A DNA stretch of 6,441 nucleotides from Oscillospiraceae bacterium (GTDB lineage: Bacteria; Bacillota; Clostridia; Saccharofermentanales; Saccharofermentanaceae). The notes beneath the pieces are model-generated. The model was given only the letters and a program-made list of their open reading frames with translations, was not told the DNA's origin and searched no databases. Shown here piece by piece: positions 5,745 to 6,441 of the stretch (its first letter is position 1; every line of letters starts with the position of its first letter). Location of the stretch: positions 1-6,441 of the forward strand of contig CADCQX010000383.1 of NCBI GenBank assembly GCA_902803695.1, written 5' to 3'. The position numbers and the translations under genes are program-made.

Positions 5745-6441
5745 AGTCGTTTCTCTATGCGATAAAGAATAATCTCATCTGGTTCATCATACTTATTCTG
5801 TTTGATGTGTTCTTTGTTGTCAGCATGTGGGCAACTGATGCTGCTGCCATGAAAAAACTTGCTCTAGCGACGCTCCTTTTCTCTCTGATCATGTTTGCTG
5901 TCGCCTGTGTCTATTCGATATATAAGGAAAACAAGATAAACAGGGCGTTTATGAATTTTCTGGATTATCCGAGCAAAGATAACAAGGATAGTCTCAAAAC
6001 AGAATCGGGTCATTCATGTGATGAAGTGATCGAGAAACTGTACAGTACCCTGATCGAGTATAACGGAACCGTATCCAGTCTTGCCGCAAGTCTTGAAGAT
6101 CATGAGGAGTATACCGAGTCCTGGGCTCATGAGATCAAGACTCCGATATCGCTCATGACACTTCTTCTGGATAATCATACTTTCGAGCCGGATCTGAAAT
6201 ATAAGATGGAATACATCAGATGCAGACTTAATGAATCAGTTGAGCAGATGCTTCAATATGCGAGGATCAAGAGCACGAGAAGGGATTATCTTTTCGAGCC
6301 GATCAAGCTTAGAGATGTGATCAATGAGGCTGTTTTGGAATATGAGCCACTCTTGAGCGAGAAGGATTTTCTGACAGTAAATAAGGTAAAAGACGAAGTC
6401 GTTACTGCAGACAGAAGGGCAATGAAGTATATGCTCGGCCA
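5741..6441 (+). CDS. BceS-type intramembrane-sensing histidine kinase (3' partial)
   Basis: The frame runs open from ATG 5741 to the window end: 233 full codons, with no stop. Two membrane helices (about 11-31 and 39-61) are joined by only about seven residues (ATDAAAM), so no outside sensing domain exists; this is the hallmark of intramembrane-sensing kinases that take their signal from a BceAB-type transporter. A linker of about 60 residues leads to the phosphorylation helix with SWAHEIKTPI and phospho-acceptor His130 (codon 6128-6130). The rest of the dimerisation domain follows, and the visible part ends at ADRRAMKYMLG, just where the ATP-binding domain's N-box would begin; roughly the last 100 residues are missing. 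Start ATG overlaps the regulator stop (ATGA), with GGAGG four bases upstream, a short spacing that suggests coupling to upstream translation. It would phosphorylate the neighbouring response regulator. Confidence 0.9.
   Translation, partial: MKSFLYAIKNNLIWFIILILFDVFFVVSMWATDAAAMKKLALATLLFSLIMFAVACVYSIYKENKINRAFMNFLDYPSKDNKDSLKTESGHSCDEVIEKLYSTLIEYNGTVSSLAASLEDHEEYTESWAHEIKTPISLMTLLLDNHTFEPDLKYKMEYIRCRLNESVEQMLQYARIKSTRRDYLFEPIKLRDVINEAVLEYEPLLSEKDFLTVNKVKDEVVTADRRAMKYMLG

Noticed and set aside
1..6441. Functional link between the surface adhesin and the transporter operon
   Set aside because: They are separated by a strong terminator and a new promoter, and nothing in either product suggests a shared role; adjacency alone is not enough.

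Overview
The window looks like a low-to-moderate GC Gram-positive genome, most likely an anaerobic Clostridia/Lachnospiraceae-type Firmicute. This rests on strong GGAGG ribosome binding sites, a wall-anchor-like C-terminus behind a Pro/Thr linker, and a BceAB-type transporter with a BceRS-type two-component system. The species cannot be told from the sequence alone. All genes lie on the + strand.

Region 1 (1-2025) is the 3' part of a large, repetitive cell-surface protein; its start lies left of the window. It has the tail of one domain, then four tandem Ig-like CnaB/SpaA-type domains of about 102-111 residues. These are arranged A-B-A-B and each carries the Lys/Glu/Asn pattern expected for an internal isopeptide bond. 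After them come a Pro/Thr linker with a 12-nt coding repeat, a small X2-like Ig module, and a C-terminal TGE + hydrophobic segment + RKR tail resembling a sortase signal, but without the usual LP. A strong rho-independent terminator (2047-2078) closes this unit.

Region 2 (2079-2177) is a short regulatory intergenic stretch. It has an inverted repeat CTTACA-N5-TGTAAG directly against a plausible sigma-A promoter (-35 TTCAAA, 17 nt, -10 TAAGAT), followed by GGAGG and the first ATG of the next operon.

Region 3 (2178 to the right edge) is a tightly packed four-gene operon: ABC ATPase, 10-TM FtsX-type permease with a large extracellular domain, OmpR-family response regulator, and an intramembrane-sensing histidine kinase cut off by the window end. 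Gene joints are an 11-nt overlap, a 2-nt gap and a 4-nt ATGA overlap. By family knowledge this is a Bce-type antimicrobial-peptide sensing and detoxification module: the transporter both removes a cell-wall-targeting peptide from its lipid target and serves as the sensor for the kinase, which activates the regulator and thus the operon. The inverted repeat is the obvious candidate site for that autoregulation. The transporter-first order differs from the regulator-first order of the Bacillus subtilis bce locus. I see no clearly new system; the points most worth checking are the operator, the non-canonical anchor, the X2-like module and the isopeptide-domain array.
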